A stretch of DNA of 64,000 bases from Streptomyces sp. cf386 (GTDB lineage Bacteria; Actinomycetota; Actinomycetes; Streptomycetales; Streptomycetaceae). How positions within the stretch are numbered: the first letter of the stretch is position 1; every line of letters starts with the position of its first letter. The stretch is from the NCBI RefSeq assembly GCF_900103585.1, contig NZ_FNHV01000015.1, positions 1 to 64,000 of the forward strand, written 5' to 3'. Positions 42,890 to 51,410 of the stretch are shown piece by piece. A program made the position numbers and the translations under genes. The notes beneath the pieces are model-generated. The model ran no database searches, was not told the DNA's origin, and was given only the letters and a program-made list of their open reading frames with translations.

Positions 42890-45155
42890 GCCGGGGCTTG
42901 GGGGCGTCCGTGCGGCCGGTCTGCGGACGTCGGCTGCCCGCCCGGTACGGGTCCGGCCAGCTGGCGCCCGGACCGTCGTAACCCTGCTCGGCCGCCGCGT
43001 GCAGCGTCCAGTGCGGGTCGTAGAGGTGCGGGCGGGCGAGGGCGCACAGGTCCGTACGGCCCGCCAGGATCAGGGAGTTGACGTCGTCCCAGGAGGAGAT
43101 CGCCCCGACCGCGATCACCGGCAGACCGGTGGTGTGGCGGATCCGGTCGGCGTACGGCGTCTGGTACGACCGCCCGAACTCCGGCTGCTCGTCGGCCACG
43201 ACCTGCCCGGTCGACACGTCGATCGCGTCGGCGCCGTGCGCGGCGAAGGCGCGGGCGATCTCTACGGCGTCCTCGGCGGTCGTGCCGCCCTCGGCCCAGT
43301 CGGTGGCGGAGATACGGACGGTCATCGGCCGCTCCTCGGGCCATACGCTCCGTACGGCATCGAAGACCTCCAGCGGGAAGCGGAGTCGTTTCTCCAGGGA
43401 GCCGCCGTAGGCGTCGGTGCGGCGGTTGGTGAGTGGGGAGAGGAAGCCGGAGAGCAGATAGCCGTGCGCGCAGTGCAGTTCGAGGAGGTCGAAGCCGGCG
43501 CGGGCGGCGCGCCAGGCGGCGGCCGTGAACTGTTCGCGGATATCGGTGAGTTGGGCGCGGGTGAGCTCGCGCGGGGTCTGGCTGTCCGGCTTGTAGGGGA
43601 GCGGGGACGCGGCCACGAGCGGCCAGTTGCCGTCGTCCAGCGGTTCGTCGATGCCCTCCCACATCAGCTTGGTCGAGCCCTTGCGACCGCTGTGGCCGAG
43701 CTGCACACCGATCGCGGTACCGGGTGCCTGGGTGCGCACGAACTGGACGATCCGCCTCCAGGCGTCGCCCTGCCTGCCGGTGTAGAGACCGGCGCAGCCG
43801 GGGGTGATCCGCCCCTCCGGGCTGACGCACACCATCTCCGTCATCACCAGGCCGGCACCGCCGAGGGCGCGGGCGCCGAGGTGGACGAGGTGGAAGTCGC
43901 CGGGGACGCCGTCCTCGGCGGAGTACATGTCCATCGGGGACACGACGACCCGGTTGCGCAGCGTCAGGCCGCGCAGCCGGAACGGGGTGAACATCGGGGG
44001 CGTGCCGGGCGGGCAGCCGAAGTCGCGCTCCACGGCCTCGGTGAAGCGGGCATCGCGCAGGCGCAGGTTGTCGTGGGTGACGCGGCGGCTGCGGGTGAGC
44101 AGGTTGAAGGCGAACTGGCGGGACGGCTGGTCGAGGTAGAGGCCGAGGTTCTCGAACCACTCCAGGCTGGCGCGGGCGGCGCGCTGCGTGGAGGCGACGA
44201 CCGGTTTGCGCTCGGCCTCGTACGCGGTCAACGCGCTGGCGAGGTCCGGCTGTTCCTCCAGGCAGGCGGCGAGCGCGAGGGCGTCCTCGACGGCGAGCTT
44301 GGTGCCGGAGCCGATGGAGAAGTGGGCGGTGTGGGCGGCGTCGCCGAGCAGCACGATGTTGTCGTGCGACCAGCGTTCGTTGACGACGGTGCGGAAGGTG
44401 GTCCAGGCCGACTTGTTGGACTTCAGCGGCCGTCCGCGCAGCGCTTCCGCGAAGATCTTGGCGCAACGCTCGACCGACTCCTGTTCGTCGAGTTCGTCGA
44501 AGCCGGCCGCGCGCCACACCTGTTCGTGCATTTCGATGATGACGGTGGAGGCGTCGGCCGCGTACGGGTAGCCGTGCAGTTGCATCACGCCGTGCTCGGT
44601 CTCGGCGATCTCGAAGCGGAAGGCTTCGAAGGCGAAGTCCGCGGCGAGCCAGATGTAACGGCAGTGGTGTTCGGCCACATGGGGGCGGAACACATGGGTG
44701 TAGGCCTCGCGGGTGGAGCTGTGCACACCATCGGCGGCGATGACGAGGTCGTACGTCTCAGCGAGCCAGGCGGGGTAGGGGGCCTCGGTACGGAAGCGGA
44801 GTTCTACGCCGAGGGTGCGGCAGCGGTCGTGGAGGATTTCGAGGAGGCGCTTTCTGCCCAGGGCCGCGAAGCCGTGTCCTCCGGAGGTTTGGTGGGTGCC
44901 TCGGTGGGTGATGTCGATGTCGTCCCAGCGGGTGAAGTGCGCTTGCATGGCCTCGTAGACCACGGGGTCTGCGTGTTCGATGCCGCCCAGGGTCTCGTCG
45001 GAGAGGACTACGCCGAAGCCGAAGGTGTCGTCTGGGGCGTTGCGTTCCCAGACGGTGACTTCCCGGGTGGGGTCCAGGCGTTTGAGGAGAGCTGCGGCGT
45101 AGAGGCCGCCGGGGCCGCCGCCGATGATGGCGACTCGTAGGGGGTGGCTGGACAT
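42873..45155 (-). CDS. Fused FAD monooxygenase/old-yellow-enzyme reductase, aminobenzoyl-CoA or salicylyl-CoA type
   Basis: A 760-residue fusion. Residues 1-380 are a flavin monooxygenase (LRVAIIGGGPGGLYAAALLKR, VIAADGVHSSTRE, LLGDAAHTAHFSIGSGTKLAVEDA). From about 395 comes an NADH:flavin oxidoreductase of old-yellow-enzyme type (RNRVVVSPMDMYSAEDGVPGD, VQLGHSGRKGS, LLELHCAHGYLLSGFLSP, NRRTDAYGGS). This double architecture is that of 2-aminobenzoyl-CoA monooxygenase/reductase and of proteins annotated salicylyl-CoA 5-hydroxylase. It would hydroxylate and partly reduce the CoA-bound ring. RidA and the acyl-CoA enzymes favour the aminobenzoyl-CoA version. It follows the enoyl-CoA hydratase on the same strand, with a dispersed repeat between. 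Confidence 0.88.
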   Translation of the reverse strand: MSSHPLRVAIIGGGPGGLYAAALLKRLDPTREVTVWERNAPDDTFGFGVVLSDETLGGIEHADPVVYEAMQAHFTRWDDIDITHRGTHQTSGGHGFAALGRKRLLEILHDRCRTLGVELRFRTEAPYPAWLAETYDLVIAADGVHSSTREAYTHVFRPHVAEHHCRYIWLAADFAFEAFRFEIAETEHGVMQLHGYPYAADASTVIIEMHEQVWRAAGFDELDEQESVERCAKIFAEALRGRPLKSNKSAWTTFRTVVNERWSHDNIVLLGDAAHTAHFSIGSGTKLAVEDALALAACLEEQPDLASALTAYEAERKPVVASTQRAARASLEWFENLGLYLDQPSRQFAFNLLTRSRRVTHDNLRLRDARFTEAVERDFGCPPGTPPMFTPFRLRGLTLRNRVVVSPMDMYSAEDGVPGDFHLVHLGARALGGAGLVMTEMVCVSPEGRITPGCAGLYTGRQGDAWRRIVQFVRTQAPGTAIGVQLGHSGRKGSTKLMWEGIDEPLDDGNWPLVAASPLPYKPDSQTPRELTRAQLTDIREQFTAAAWRAARAGFDLLELHCAHGYLLSGFLSPLTNRRTDAYGGSLEKRLRFPLEVFDAVRSVWPEERPMTVRISATDWAEGGTTAEDAVEIARAFAAHGADAIDVSTGQVVADEQPEFGRSYQTPYADRIRHTTGLPVIAVGAISSWDDVNSLILAGRTDLCALARPHLYDPHWTLHAAAEQGYDGPGASWPDPYRAGSRRPQTGRTDAPKPRLTLGS

Positions 45156-45160
45156 TGTCG

Positions 45161-45240
45161 GCGGCTGCGGGTGGTCTGTGGCTGGTCGCGCCCACGCGGC
45201 GGTAGCCGCAAATTCAACACAGCCCCGCGCCCCTGACATG
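45161..45240. repeat. Dispersed Streptomyces-type intergenic repeat
   Basis: GTGGCTGGTCGCGCCCACG, CGGCGGTAGCCGCA and ACAGCCCCGCGCCCCT in order. I recognise this as a common Streptomyces intergenic pattern. It fills the gap between the hydratase and oxygenase genes; a partial relative lies at 35616. Confidence 0.55.
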
Positions 45241-45269
45241 GGTGCAGTCCCCTTGGTCGAGAGCATCCG

Positions 45270-46097
45270 CTACCTCCCCTGCCACTTCGGTGGGCGCTTC
45301 TCCGTGAATGCCGCGTGGAATTCCGCGTAGTCCTCGCCGTTCATCAGCAAGGCCTGTGTCGACGCGTCCATCTCCACCGCTGCCGCCAGTGGCATGTCCA
45401 GCTCGGCCGTCAGGAGTGCCTTTGTCTGCGCGTACGCCAGTGCCGGGCCGTCGGCCAGGCGGTGGGCGAGGGACTGGGCGGCCTCGTCGACGCCGCCCTC
45501 CTCCGTCAGCTCGCTGATCAGGCCGATCCGCTCGGCCTCGGGTGCGCGTACCGGTTCGCCCAGCATGAGCAGGCGGGTCGCGTGGCCGAGGCCGACGACC
45601 CTGGGCAGCAGGTAGGCCGCGCCCATGTCGCCGCCGGACAGGCCGACCCGGGTGAAGAGGAAGGCGAAGCGGGCGGTGGGGTCGGCGACGCGGAAGTCGG
45701 CCGCGAGTGCCAGTACGGCACCGGCACCGGCCGCCACTCCGTGCACCGCCGCGATCACCGGGAACGGGCACTCCCGTACGGCCCGCACGACCTGCCCGGT
45801 CATCCGGTTGAAGTCGAGCAGCTGGGCGGTGTCCATGGACAGGGTGGCGCCGATGATCTCGTCGACGTCGCCGCCGGAGCAGAAACCGCGCCCCTCGCCG
45901 GCCAGCACCAGGGCCCGTACCGCCCTCTCCCGGGACAGCTCGGCGAGCAGATCACGCAGGTCGGCGTAGGCGCCGAAGGTGAGCGCGTTGAGTTTCTCGG
46001 GGCGGGCGAGGGTGACGGTGGCGACCCCGTCGGCCTGCTCGACCCGCAGATGCTCCCAGTCGGTCGTGCGGGCGGCGGAGCCGGTGAAGGGACTCAT
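45270..46097 (-). CDS. Enoyl-CoA hydratase/isomerase of the aromatic-acid cluster
   Basis: A 275-residue crotonase-fold protein: ARPEKLNALTFGAYADL, GRGFCSGGDVDEIIGA (oxyanion, Asp-rich) and PVIAAVHGVAAGAGAVLALAADFRVA, ending TEKRPPKWQGR. It would hydrate the dienoyl-CoA made after ring reduction. It is first in the leftward unit with the oxygenase. A composite operator lies 74 bases upstream of its start, at almost the same distance as for the acyl-CoA dehydrogenase, so the two units are likely co-regulated. Confidence 0.88.
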   Translation of the reverse strand: MSPFTGSAARTTDWEHLRVEQADGVATVTLARPEKLNALTFGAYADLRDLLAELSRERAVRALVLAGEGRGFCSGGDVDEIIGATLSMDTAQLLDFNRMTGQVVRAVRECPFPVIAAVHGVAAGAGAVLALAADFRVADPTARFAFLFTRVGLSGGDMGAAYLLPRVVGLGHATRLLMLGEPVRAPEAERIGLISELTEEGGVDEAAQSLAHRLADGPALAYAQTKALLTAELDMPLAAAVEMDASTQALLMNGEDYAEFHAAFTEKRPPKWQGR

Positions 46098-46170
46098 GAC
46101 GTGCGGCCTCCTCGGGCGGACGGCGGGCACTGACTCACTGAGCTCTACCCTTCGAGCTCTCTCCTTCGAA

Positions 46171-46209
46171 GCTATCACCCAACTTTGACTGTCGTCACGA
46201 CCACGCAAT
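46171..46209. promoter_or_regulatory. PaaX-type composite operator, copy 2
   Basis: GCTATC (46171), TTGACTGTCGTCAC (46185-46198) and CACG (46202) keep the exact spacing of copy 1 (offsets 14 and 31 from the first base). Both lie 74-79 bases upstream of minus-strand starts. Confidence 0.55.
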
Positions 46210-46217
46210 AACCCGTC

Positions 46218-46301
46218 CGGGTGTGATCTCGGGTGTGATCTTGGGTGCCTTGTCGAGTCACATCTCGGATGTGACCTGGCCCCGTCACATCCGTCACGGA
46301 T
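46218..46301. repeat. Cluster of TGTGA half-sites and palindromes
   Basis: CGGGTGTGATC is repeated at 46218 and 46230. GTCACATCTCGGATGTGAC (46257-46275) is a perfect dyad; GGATGTGAC (46267) also pairs with GTCACATCC (46284-46292); ATCCGTCACGGAT (46289-46301) is another dyad. Five TGTGA-type half-sites in 84 bases suggest a multi-site operator, perhaps of the Crp/Fnr family. Confidence 0.65.
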
Positions 46302-46462
46302 CGTCGACGCCCGCGTAACGACGGGATCAACCGCGCGAGGCCGACCGTTCACCGGGGTAAGCCGCCCAACAGTCGGGGCCGAAGGTCCCGAACGGTGCCC
46401 GTCGGATGCCTTGTCGGGTGGCGCCGTACCATTCATAAGGTTGAAAGCAGGACAGCCTGCTC

Positions 46463-46915
46463 ATGAACGGACCCGCCTTGCAAGATCGCTCGCCCGCCTC
46501 CGCCTCCTGGCGCATCGCACTGCCGCACACCGCTGCAGCCGTGCCCGTCGCGCGTGCCCTGGTCCGTACAGCGCTGACCGAGCTGGAGCATGCCGCCGAC
46601 AGCGACACCGCGGAGCTGCTCACGGCGGAGCTGGTCGCGAACGCCGTGGAGCACACCGCGGGTGACGGCCCCATAGAGCTGGTGGTGGAGCTCCTGCCCT
46701 CCGGCTGCCAGGTAGAGGTACACGACCCGGACCCGGCCCCGCCGGGCAACCTGACCCGCCCCACGGACGGCGACCCCGACCCGTGGCAGGAACACGGCCG
46801 CGGCCTGCTCCTGATCCGCGCCCTGAGCTCGTCGTGCGGCCACCGCCCCACGGACTCGGGCAAGGCGGTATGGTTCAGGCTGCCGATTCTGCCTGCTCAA
46901 CGCCGCCCGGTGTAG
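46463..46915 (+). CDS. Anti-sigma-type ATP-binding protein (HATPase_c_2)
   Basis: A 150-residue protein: LLTAELVANAVEHTAGDG (N-box), EVHDPDP (G1, degenerate) and WQEHGRGLLLIRALSSSCG (G2), then GKAVWFRLP. It is of the RsbW/SpoIIAB-like type abundant in Streptomyces. These proteins bind ATP and often act as anti-sigma or switch kinases; many have lost kinase activity. The half-site cluster at 46218-46301 lies upstream and may control it. Convergent with argF/arcB. Confidence 0.8.
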   Translation: MNGPALQDRSPASASWRIALPHTAAAVPVARALVRTALTELEHAADSDTAELLTAELVANAVEHTAGDGPIELVVELLPSGCQVEVHDPDPAPPGNLTRPTDGDPDPWQEHGRGLLLIRALSSSCGHRPTDSGKAVWFRLPILPAQRRPV

Positions 46916-46942
46916 GCCTCTCCCTCAAGCCGGCGTCTCCCC

Positions 46943-47950
46943 TCAAGCCAGCGTCGCGACCAGCACCGCCTTGATCGTGTGCATCCGATTCTCCGCCTCG
47001 TCGAAGACCACCGAGTGCGCCGACTCGAACACCTCGTCGGTCACCTCCAGCGACTCCAGGCCGTAGCTCTCGTAGATCTCACGCCCGACCTTCGTGCCGA
47101 GGTCATGGAAGGCCGGCAGGCAGTGCAGGAACTTCACGTCCGGGTTCCCGGTCGCCCGCAGGACGTCCATGGTCACCGCGTACGAGCCGAGCGCAGCGAT
47201 CCGCTCGGCCCACACCTCCTTCGGCTCCCCCATCGAGACCCAGACGTCGGTGGCGACGAAGTCCGCGCCGAGCACACCCTCGTCGACCTTCTCGGTGAGG
47301 GTGATGCGAGCACCGCTGGTCTCGGCGAGCTTGCGGGCCTGGCCGATGACGTCCTGGGAGGGCCAGTACGCCTGGGGAGCGACGATCCGTACGTCCATGC
47401 CGAGCAGCGCGCCGGTGATCAGGTAGGAGTTGCCCATGTTGAAGCGGGCGTCGCCCAAGTAGGCGAAGGCGATCTCCTTGAAGGGCTTGGCGGTGTGCTC
47501 GGTCATGGTGAGCACGTCGGCCAGCATCTGGGTGGGGTGCCAGTCGTCGGTGAGGCCGTTGTAGACGGGCACCCCGGCGTACTCCGCCAGCTCCTCCACC
47601 TTCTGCTGGCTGTCCCCGCGGTACTCGATCCCGTCGTACATCCGCCCGAGCACGCGCGCGGTGTCCTTCACCGACTCCTTGTGGCCGATCTGCGAGCCCG
47701 AGGGATCCAGGTACGTCGTCGAAGCGCCCTGGTCGGCGGCCGCGACCTCGAACGCGCAGCGCGTGCGCGTCGAGGTCTTGGCGAAGATCAGCGCGATGTT
47801 CCTGCCCCGCAGGTACTGCGTCTCGGCCCCGGCCTTCTTGGCCCCCTTCAGCTCGGCGGCCAGCTCGACCAGCCCACGGAACTCCTGCTCGGTGAAGTCG
47901 AGCTCCTTGAGGAAGTGGCGGCCGGCGAGGGCGGTCGGGACAGTCGCCAT
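46943..47950 (-). CDS. arcB: Ornithine carbamoyltransferase (catabolic type)
   Basis: A 335-residue protein: FAKTSTRTRCAFEVAA (carbamoyl phosphate site), WHPTQMLADVLTM, FLHCLPAFHD (ornithine site) and DVWVSMGEPKEVW. The length and its place after arginine deiminase support the catabolic enzyme, which makes carbamoyl phosphate and ornithine from citrulline. An anabolic argF role cannot be excluded, since the two types differ little. No carbamate kinase gene follows. Confidence 0.9.
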   Translation of the reverse strand: MATVPTALAGRHFLKELDFTEQEFRGLVELAAELKGAKKAGAETQYLRGRNIALIFAKTSTRTRCAFEVAAADQGASTTYLDPSGSQIGHKESVKDTARVLGRMYDGIEYRGDSQQKVEELAEYAGVPVYNGLTDDWHPTQMLADVLTMTEHTAKPFKEIAFAYLGDARFNMGNSYLITGALLGMDVRIVAPQAYWPSQDVIGQARKLAETSGARITLTEKVDEGVLGADFVATDVWVSMGEPKEVWAERIAALGSYAVTMDVLRATGNPDVKFLHCLPAFHDLGTKVGREIYESYGLESLEVTDEVFESAHSVVFDEAENRMHTIKAVLVATLA

Positions 47951-48051
47951 GGGGGCGCTCCAGAGGTACGTGAACAGGGACCCTGGAAGTCTATACGACG
48001 ATAGGCATTTCTATACAGGCGCATGAGGCCTACCAGACGCATCAGGTGCGT

Positions 48052-49275
48052 CTACACAGGCGCACGCTCGACCGGACAGCTCATACAGCGCGGCCCTCCC
48101 CTCCCCCGCCCCAGCTCACTTCCCGGAATCTCGATCACCTCGATGCCCTGCTTGCGTAGATGCGTGTTGGTGGTGGCGTTCCGCTCATAGGCGACGACCA
48201 CACCCGGCTCCACGGCCAGCACATTGCAGCCGTCGTCCCACTGCTCGCGCTCGGCCGCGTGGACATCCTGGGTGGCGGTCAGGACGCGGATCTCGCTCAG
48301 ACCCAGCGCGGCGGCGATCGCACGGTGCATGTGCTCCGGCGGATGGTCGGTGACCTTCAGCTCCTTGTCACCGGCGCCCGGTTCGATGGTGTACGAGCGG
48401 AGCATGCCAAGCCCGGCGTACTGGGTGAAGACATCGCCGTCGACCATCGTCATCACGGTGTCGAGGTGCATGAGGGCACGACGCTTGGGCATGTCGAGGG
48501 CCACGATCGTCTCGGCCGAGCCGGCGGCGAACAGCTTGTGGGCGAGCATCTCGACGGCCTGCGGGGTGGTCCTCTCGCTCATCCCGATGAGGACCGCGCC
48601 GCTGCCGATCACCAGGACGTCCCCGCCCTCGATGGTGGACGGGTAGTCCGCCTGCCCCTCGGACCAGAAGTGGAACGTTTCGTCACGGAACAGCGGGTGA
48701 TGCCGGTAGATCGCCTCGAAGTGCACGGTCTCGCGCTGACGGGCGGGCCAGCGCATCGCGTTGACGGAGACGCCGTCGTAGATCCAGGCGGAGGTGTCGC
48801 GGGTGAAGAGGTGGTTGGGCAGGGGGGCGAGCAGGAAGTCGTCCAGTTCCATGACATGAAAGCGCACGGAGGTCGGCTCGGGGTGCGCCTCCAGGAACTC
48901 CCGCTTGGTCATGCCGCCGACGAGCGCCTCGGCCAGTTCGGGCGCGGGCAGGCCCTCGAAGGCCGCACGGAGGTGGTCGGTGGCGAGCACCCCGTACTCC
49001 TTCTCGTCGAAGACCCGGTCCAGGACGAGTTTCCGGGCCGCCGGGATCTCCAGGGCCTCGGTGAGCAGGTCACCGAAGAGGTGGACGGTGACACCGCGGT
49101 CGCGCAGCACGTCGGCGAACCCGTCGTGCTCGGCGCGCGCCCGGCGCACCCACAGCACGTCGTCGAAGAGCAGCGCGTCCTTGTTGCTGGGGGTGAGCCT
49201 CTTGAGCTCGAGATCCGGCCGGTGCAGGATGACGCGGCGCAGCCGCCCGGCCTCGGAGTCGACATGGAATGCCAT
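48052..49275 (-). CDS. arcA: Arginine deiminase
   Basis: A 407-residue protein: MAFHVDSEAGRLRRVILHRP start, LLFDDVLWVRRAR, EGGDVLVIGSGAVLIGMSERT, MHLDTVMTMVD and the catalytic cysteine near the end in GGPRCMSCPVERAPV. It converts arginine to citrulline and ammonia. It is first in a unit with arcB, 101 bases apart. The start is as in other actinobacterial deiminases; the GGAGG is unusually close to the ATG. Between the two genes CTATAC is repeated 20 bases apart (47991, 48011), and CTACACAGGCGCACG at the arcA stop resembles CTATACAGGCGCATG at 48011. Confidence 0.93.
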   Translation of the reverse strand: MAFHVDSEAGRLRRVILHRPDLELKRLTPSNKDALLFDDVLWVRRARAEHDGFADVLRDRGVTVHLFGDLLTEALEIPAARKLVLDRVFDEKEYGVLATDHLRAAFEGLPAPELAEALVGGMTKREFLEAHPEPTSVRFHVMELDDFLLAPLPNHLFTRDTSAWIYDGVSVNAMRWPARQRETVHFEAIYRHHPLFRDETFHFWSEGQADYPSTIEGGDVLVIGSGAVLIGMSERTTPQAVEMLAHKLFAAGSAETIVALDMPKRRALMHLDTVMTMVDGDVFTQYAGLGMLRSYTIEPGAGDKELKVTDHPPEHMHRAIAAALGLSEIRVLTATQDVHAAEREQWDDGCNVLAVEPGVVVAYERNATTNTHLRKQGIEVIEIPGSELGRGRGGPRCMSCPVERAPV

Positions 49276-49401
49276 GCCTCCATCCTGACCATCGGGGGCC
49301 GCCTTCACCCCCTACTTGCATCTTTCTTGTTCTCGTCCCCTTGACGACAACCCTGCCTCACGATTATCGTCTTGGTGACGAGAAATCGTGGAGGGGATCA
49401 C

Positions 49402-50478
49402 ATGGCCGACATCACCCGGCGCCTCGGTTGGCGCCATCTGCGCGGCGCGCCCACGGCGCACATCCGTCACCACCGTGGCGGAAAGCTGCTGCACGACGGC
49501 CCCGGGCTCAGCTTCTGGTTCCGTGCGCTGACCGCCGCGCTCTCCGAAGTGCCGGTCGACGACCGGGAGTTGGCGATGACCTTCCATGCCCGTACGTCCG
49601 ACTTCCAGGACGTGGCCGTCCAGGCGACGGTCACCTACCGGATCAGCGACCCCGCGGTGGCCGCGACCCGCCTGGACTTCTCCGTCGACCCGGACACCGG
49701 CGCGTGGCGGGGCACCCCGCTGGAGCAGCTGGGCACGCTGCTGACGGAGACGGCACAGCAGCACGCACTGGACGTCCTGGCCCGTACGCCCCTGTCGGCG
49801 GCGTTGGCCGACGGCGTCACGGCGGTGCGGGAGCGGATCGCGGCGGGCCTCGCCGGGGAGCCCCGGCTCCCGGCCACCGGCATCGAGGTCGTCGCCGTAC
49901 GCGTCATGGCGCTGCGCCCGGAGCCCGAGGTGGAGCGGGCGTTGCGCACCCCGGCCCGCGAGCAGATCCAGCAGGAGGCGGACCGGGCGACGTACGAGCG
50001 CCGGGCGGTGGCCGTCGAGCGGGAGCGCGCGATCGCCGAGAACGAACTGGCCAGTCAGATCGAACTCGCCCGCCGCGAGGAGCAGTTGGTGGACCAGCGG
50101 GGCACCAACGCGCGCCGGGAGGCCGAGGAGCACGCGGCGGCCGACGCGGTCAGGGCCGAGGCGGAGGCGGCACGGACGGTACGGCTCGCGGACGCGGAGG
50201 CGGTACGGACGGTGCGCCTCGCGGAGGCGGAGGCCACGCGGTCCGTGCGGCTGGCCCGGGCCGAGGCAGAGGGGGCGCGTGAGGTCGGCGAGGCGCGGGC
50301 GCAGGCGCAGGCGGCCTGGCTGCGGGTGCACGCCGAGGTGGACGTGGCGACGCTGCACGCCCTCACCGGGACCCGGCTCGCGGAGAACCTGCCGCGGATC
50401 GACAGCGTGACGGTGTCGCCGGACGTGCTGACGGGGTTGCTCGCCAAGCTCGGCGCCCAGGCCCAGGAGCAGGCGTGA
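49402..50478 (+). CDS. SPFH (stomatin/prohibitin)-domain protein
   Basis: A 358-residue protein. Residues 20-180 form an SPFH domain (AHIRHHRGGKLLHDGPGLSFWFRALTAALSEVP-type opening, DVAVQATVTYRISDP). Residues 185-310 form a long coiled coil rich in Ala, Glu and Arg (RAVAVERERAIAENELASQI), with a repeat RTVRLADAEAVRTVRLAEAE. No membrane anchor is visible, unlike most stomatins. GGAGGGG before the ATG sets the start. It overlaps the NAD-kinase-like gene by 4 bases (GTGA). It likely forms a scaffold; function unknown. Confidence 0.82.
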   Translation: MADITRRLGWRHLRGAPTAHIRHHRGGKLLHDGPGLSFWFRALTAALSEVPVDDRELAMTFHARTSDFQDVAVQATVTYRISDPAVAATRLDFSVDPDTGAWRGTPLEQLGTLLTETAQQHALDVLARTPLSAALADGVTAVRERIAAGLAGEPRLPATGIEVVAVRVMALRPEPEVERALRTPAREQIQQEADRATYERRAVAVERERAIAENELASQIELARREEQLVDQRGTNARREAEEHAAADAVRAEAEAARTVRLADAEAVRTVRLAEAEATRSVRLARAEAEGAREVGEARAQAQAAWLRVHAEVDVATLHALTGTRLAENLPRIDSVTVSPDVLTGLLAKLGAQAQEQA

Positions 50479-51374
50479 GCCTCGCTCCCCGGGTCGTGCT
50501 CGTCCATCGCACCACGGAGTACGAGGAGTTGGTGGCCCGGCACGGCACACACGGCCAGGCCGCCTTCTTCCTCTCCTCCCGCGGCCGGGACATCGCGGAG
50601 ATCACGGAACGCCACCGCCGGACGCGACAGGCGCTCGCGGAGGTGACCTCGGCGATCCCCCTGACCTGGCGGCAGACCAGGGTGGAACGGGGCGACCTGG
50701 ACCGTTTCCTGTTCGCGCCGGAGGACGTGGTGGTCGTCGTCGGACAGGACGGCCTGGTCGCGAACGTGGCGAAGTACCTGGCCGGACAGCCGGTGCTCGG
50801 CGTCGACGCCGATCCCGGCCGCAATCCGGGCGTGCTGGTGCGCCACCGCCCCGGGGACGCGGCCAAGTTGTTCGCGTCCACGCAATCCGGACGGGCCCGC
50901 TTCGACGAACTCACCATGGTCGAGGCCGTCGCCGACGACACACAGCGGCTCGTGGCGCTCAACGAGATCTACCTCGGCGCCGTCGGACACCAGACGGCCA
51001 GATACCGCCTGGGCCTGGAAGACGACGGGGGTGTCGTCGAGGCCCAGGCTTCGTCCGGGGTGATCGTGGGCACCGGGACGGGGGCGACCGGATGGCTCCG
51101 GTCGGTGTGGCAGGAGCGGGGAGGGCGACTGCGGTTGCCCTCCCCCACGGAGGAACGGCTCATGTGGTTCGTCCGCGAGGCCTGGCCCTCCCCGGCCACC
51201 GGTACCTCACTGGTGGCCGGGGAACTCGCGGCCGCGACCCATCTGCGGCTCACCGTCGAGTCCGAGCGGCTCGTCGCCTTCGGGGACGGGATGGAGACGG
51301 ACGCGGTCGAGCTGACCTGGGGTCAGACGGTCCGGGTGGGCGTGTGCCGGGAGCGGCTGCGACTCGTCAACTGA
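50475..51374 (+). CDS. NAD kinase-like protein
   Basis: A 299-residue protein with a diacylglycerol/NAD kinase fold: VVVVGQDGLVANVAKYLAGQPVLGVD, where GQDG replaces the usual GGDG, and GVIVGTGTGATGWLRSVW. The first 80 residues resemble FRTTEYEELVARHGTHGQ-type proteins that I do not recognise. It could phosphorylate NAD or a related small molecule; the altered motif leaves this open. Coupled to the SPFH gene. Confidence 0.75.
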   Translation: MSLAPRVVLVHRTTEYEELVARHGTHGQAAFFLSSRGRDIAEITERHRRTRQALAEVTSAIPLTWRQTRVERGDLDRFLFAPEDVVVVVGQDGLVANVAKYLAGQPVLGVDADPGRNPGVLVRHRPGDAAKLFASTQSGRARFDELTMVEAVADDTQRLVALNEIYLGAVGHQTARYRLGLEDDGGVVEAQASSGVIVGTGTGATGWLRSVWQERGGRLRLPSPTEERLMWFVREAWPSPATGTSLVAGELAAATHLRLTVESERLVAFGDGMETDAVELTWGQTVRVGVCRERLRLVN

Positions 51375-51410
51375 CCGTGAACAGCCGCTTACCGTCACTG
51401 CCCTTGACTG

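Noticed and set aside
42999..45140. Plus-strand open frame of 713 codons opposite the fused oxygenase
   Set aside because: It mirrors the codons of the recognised flavoprotein and has no motif of its own.
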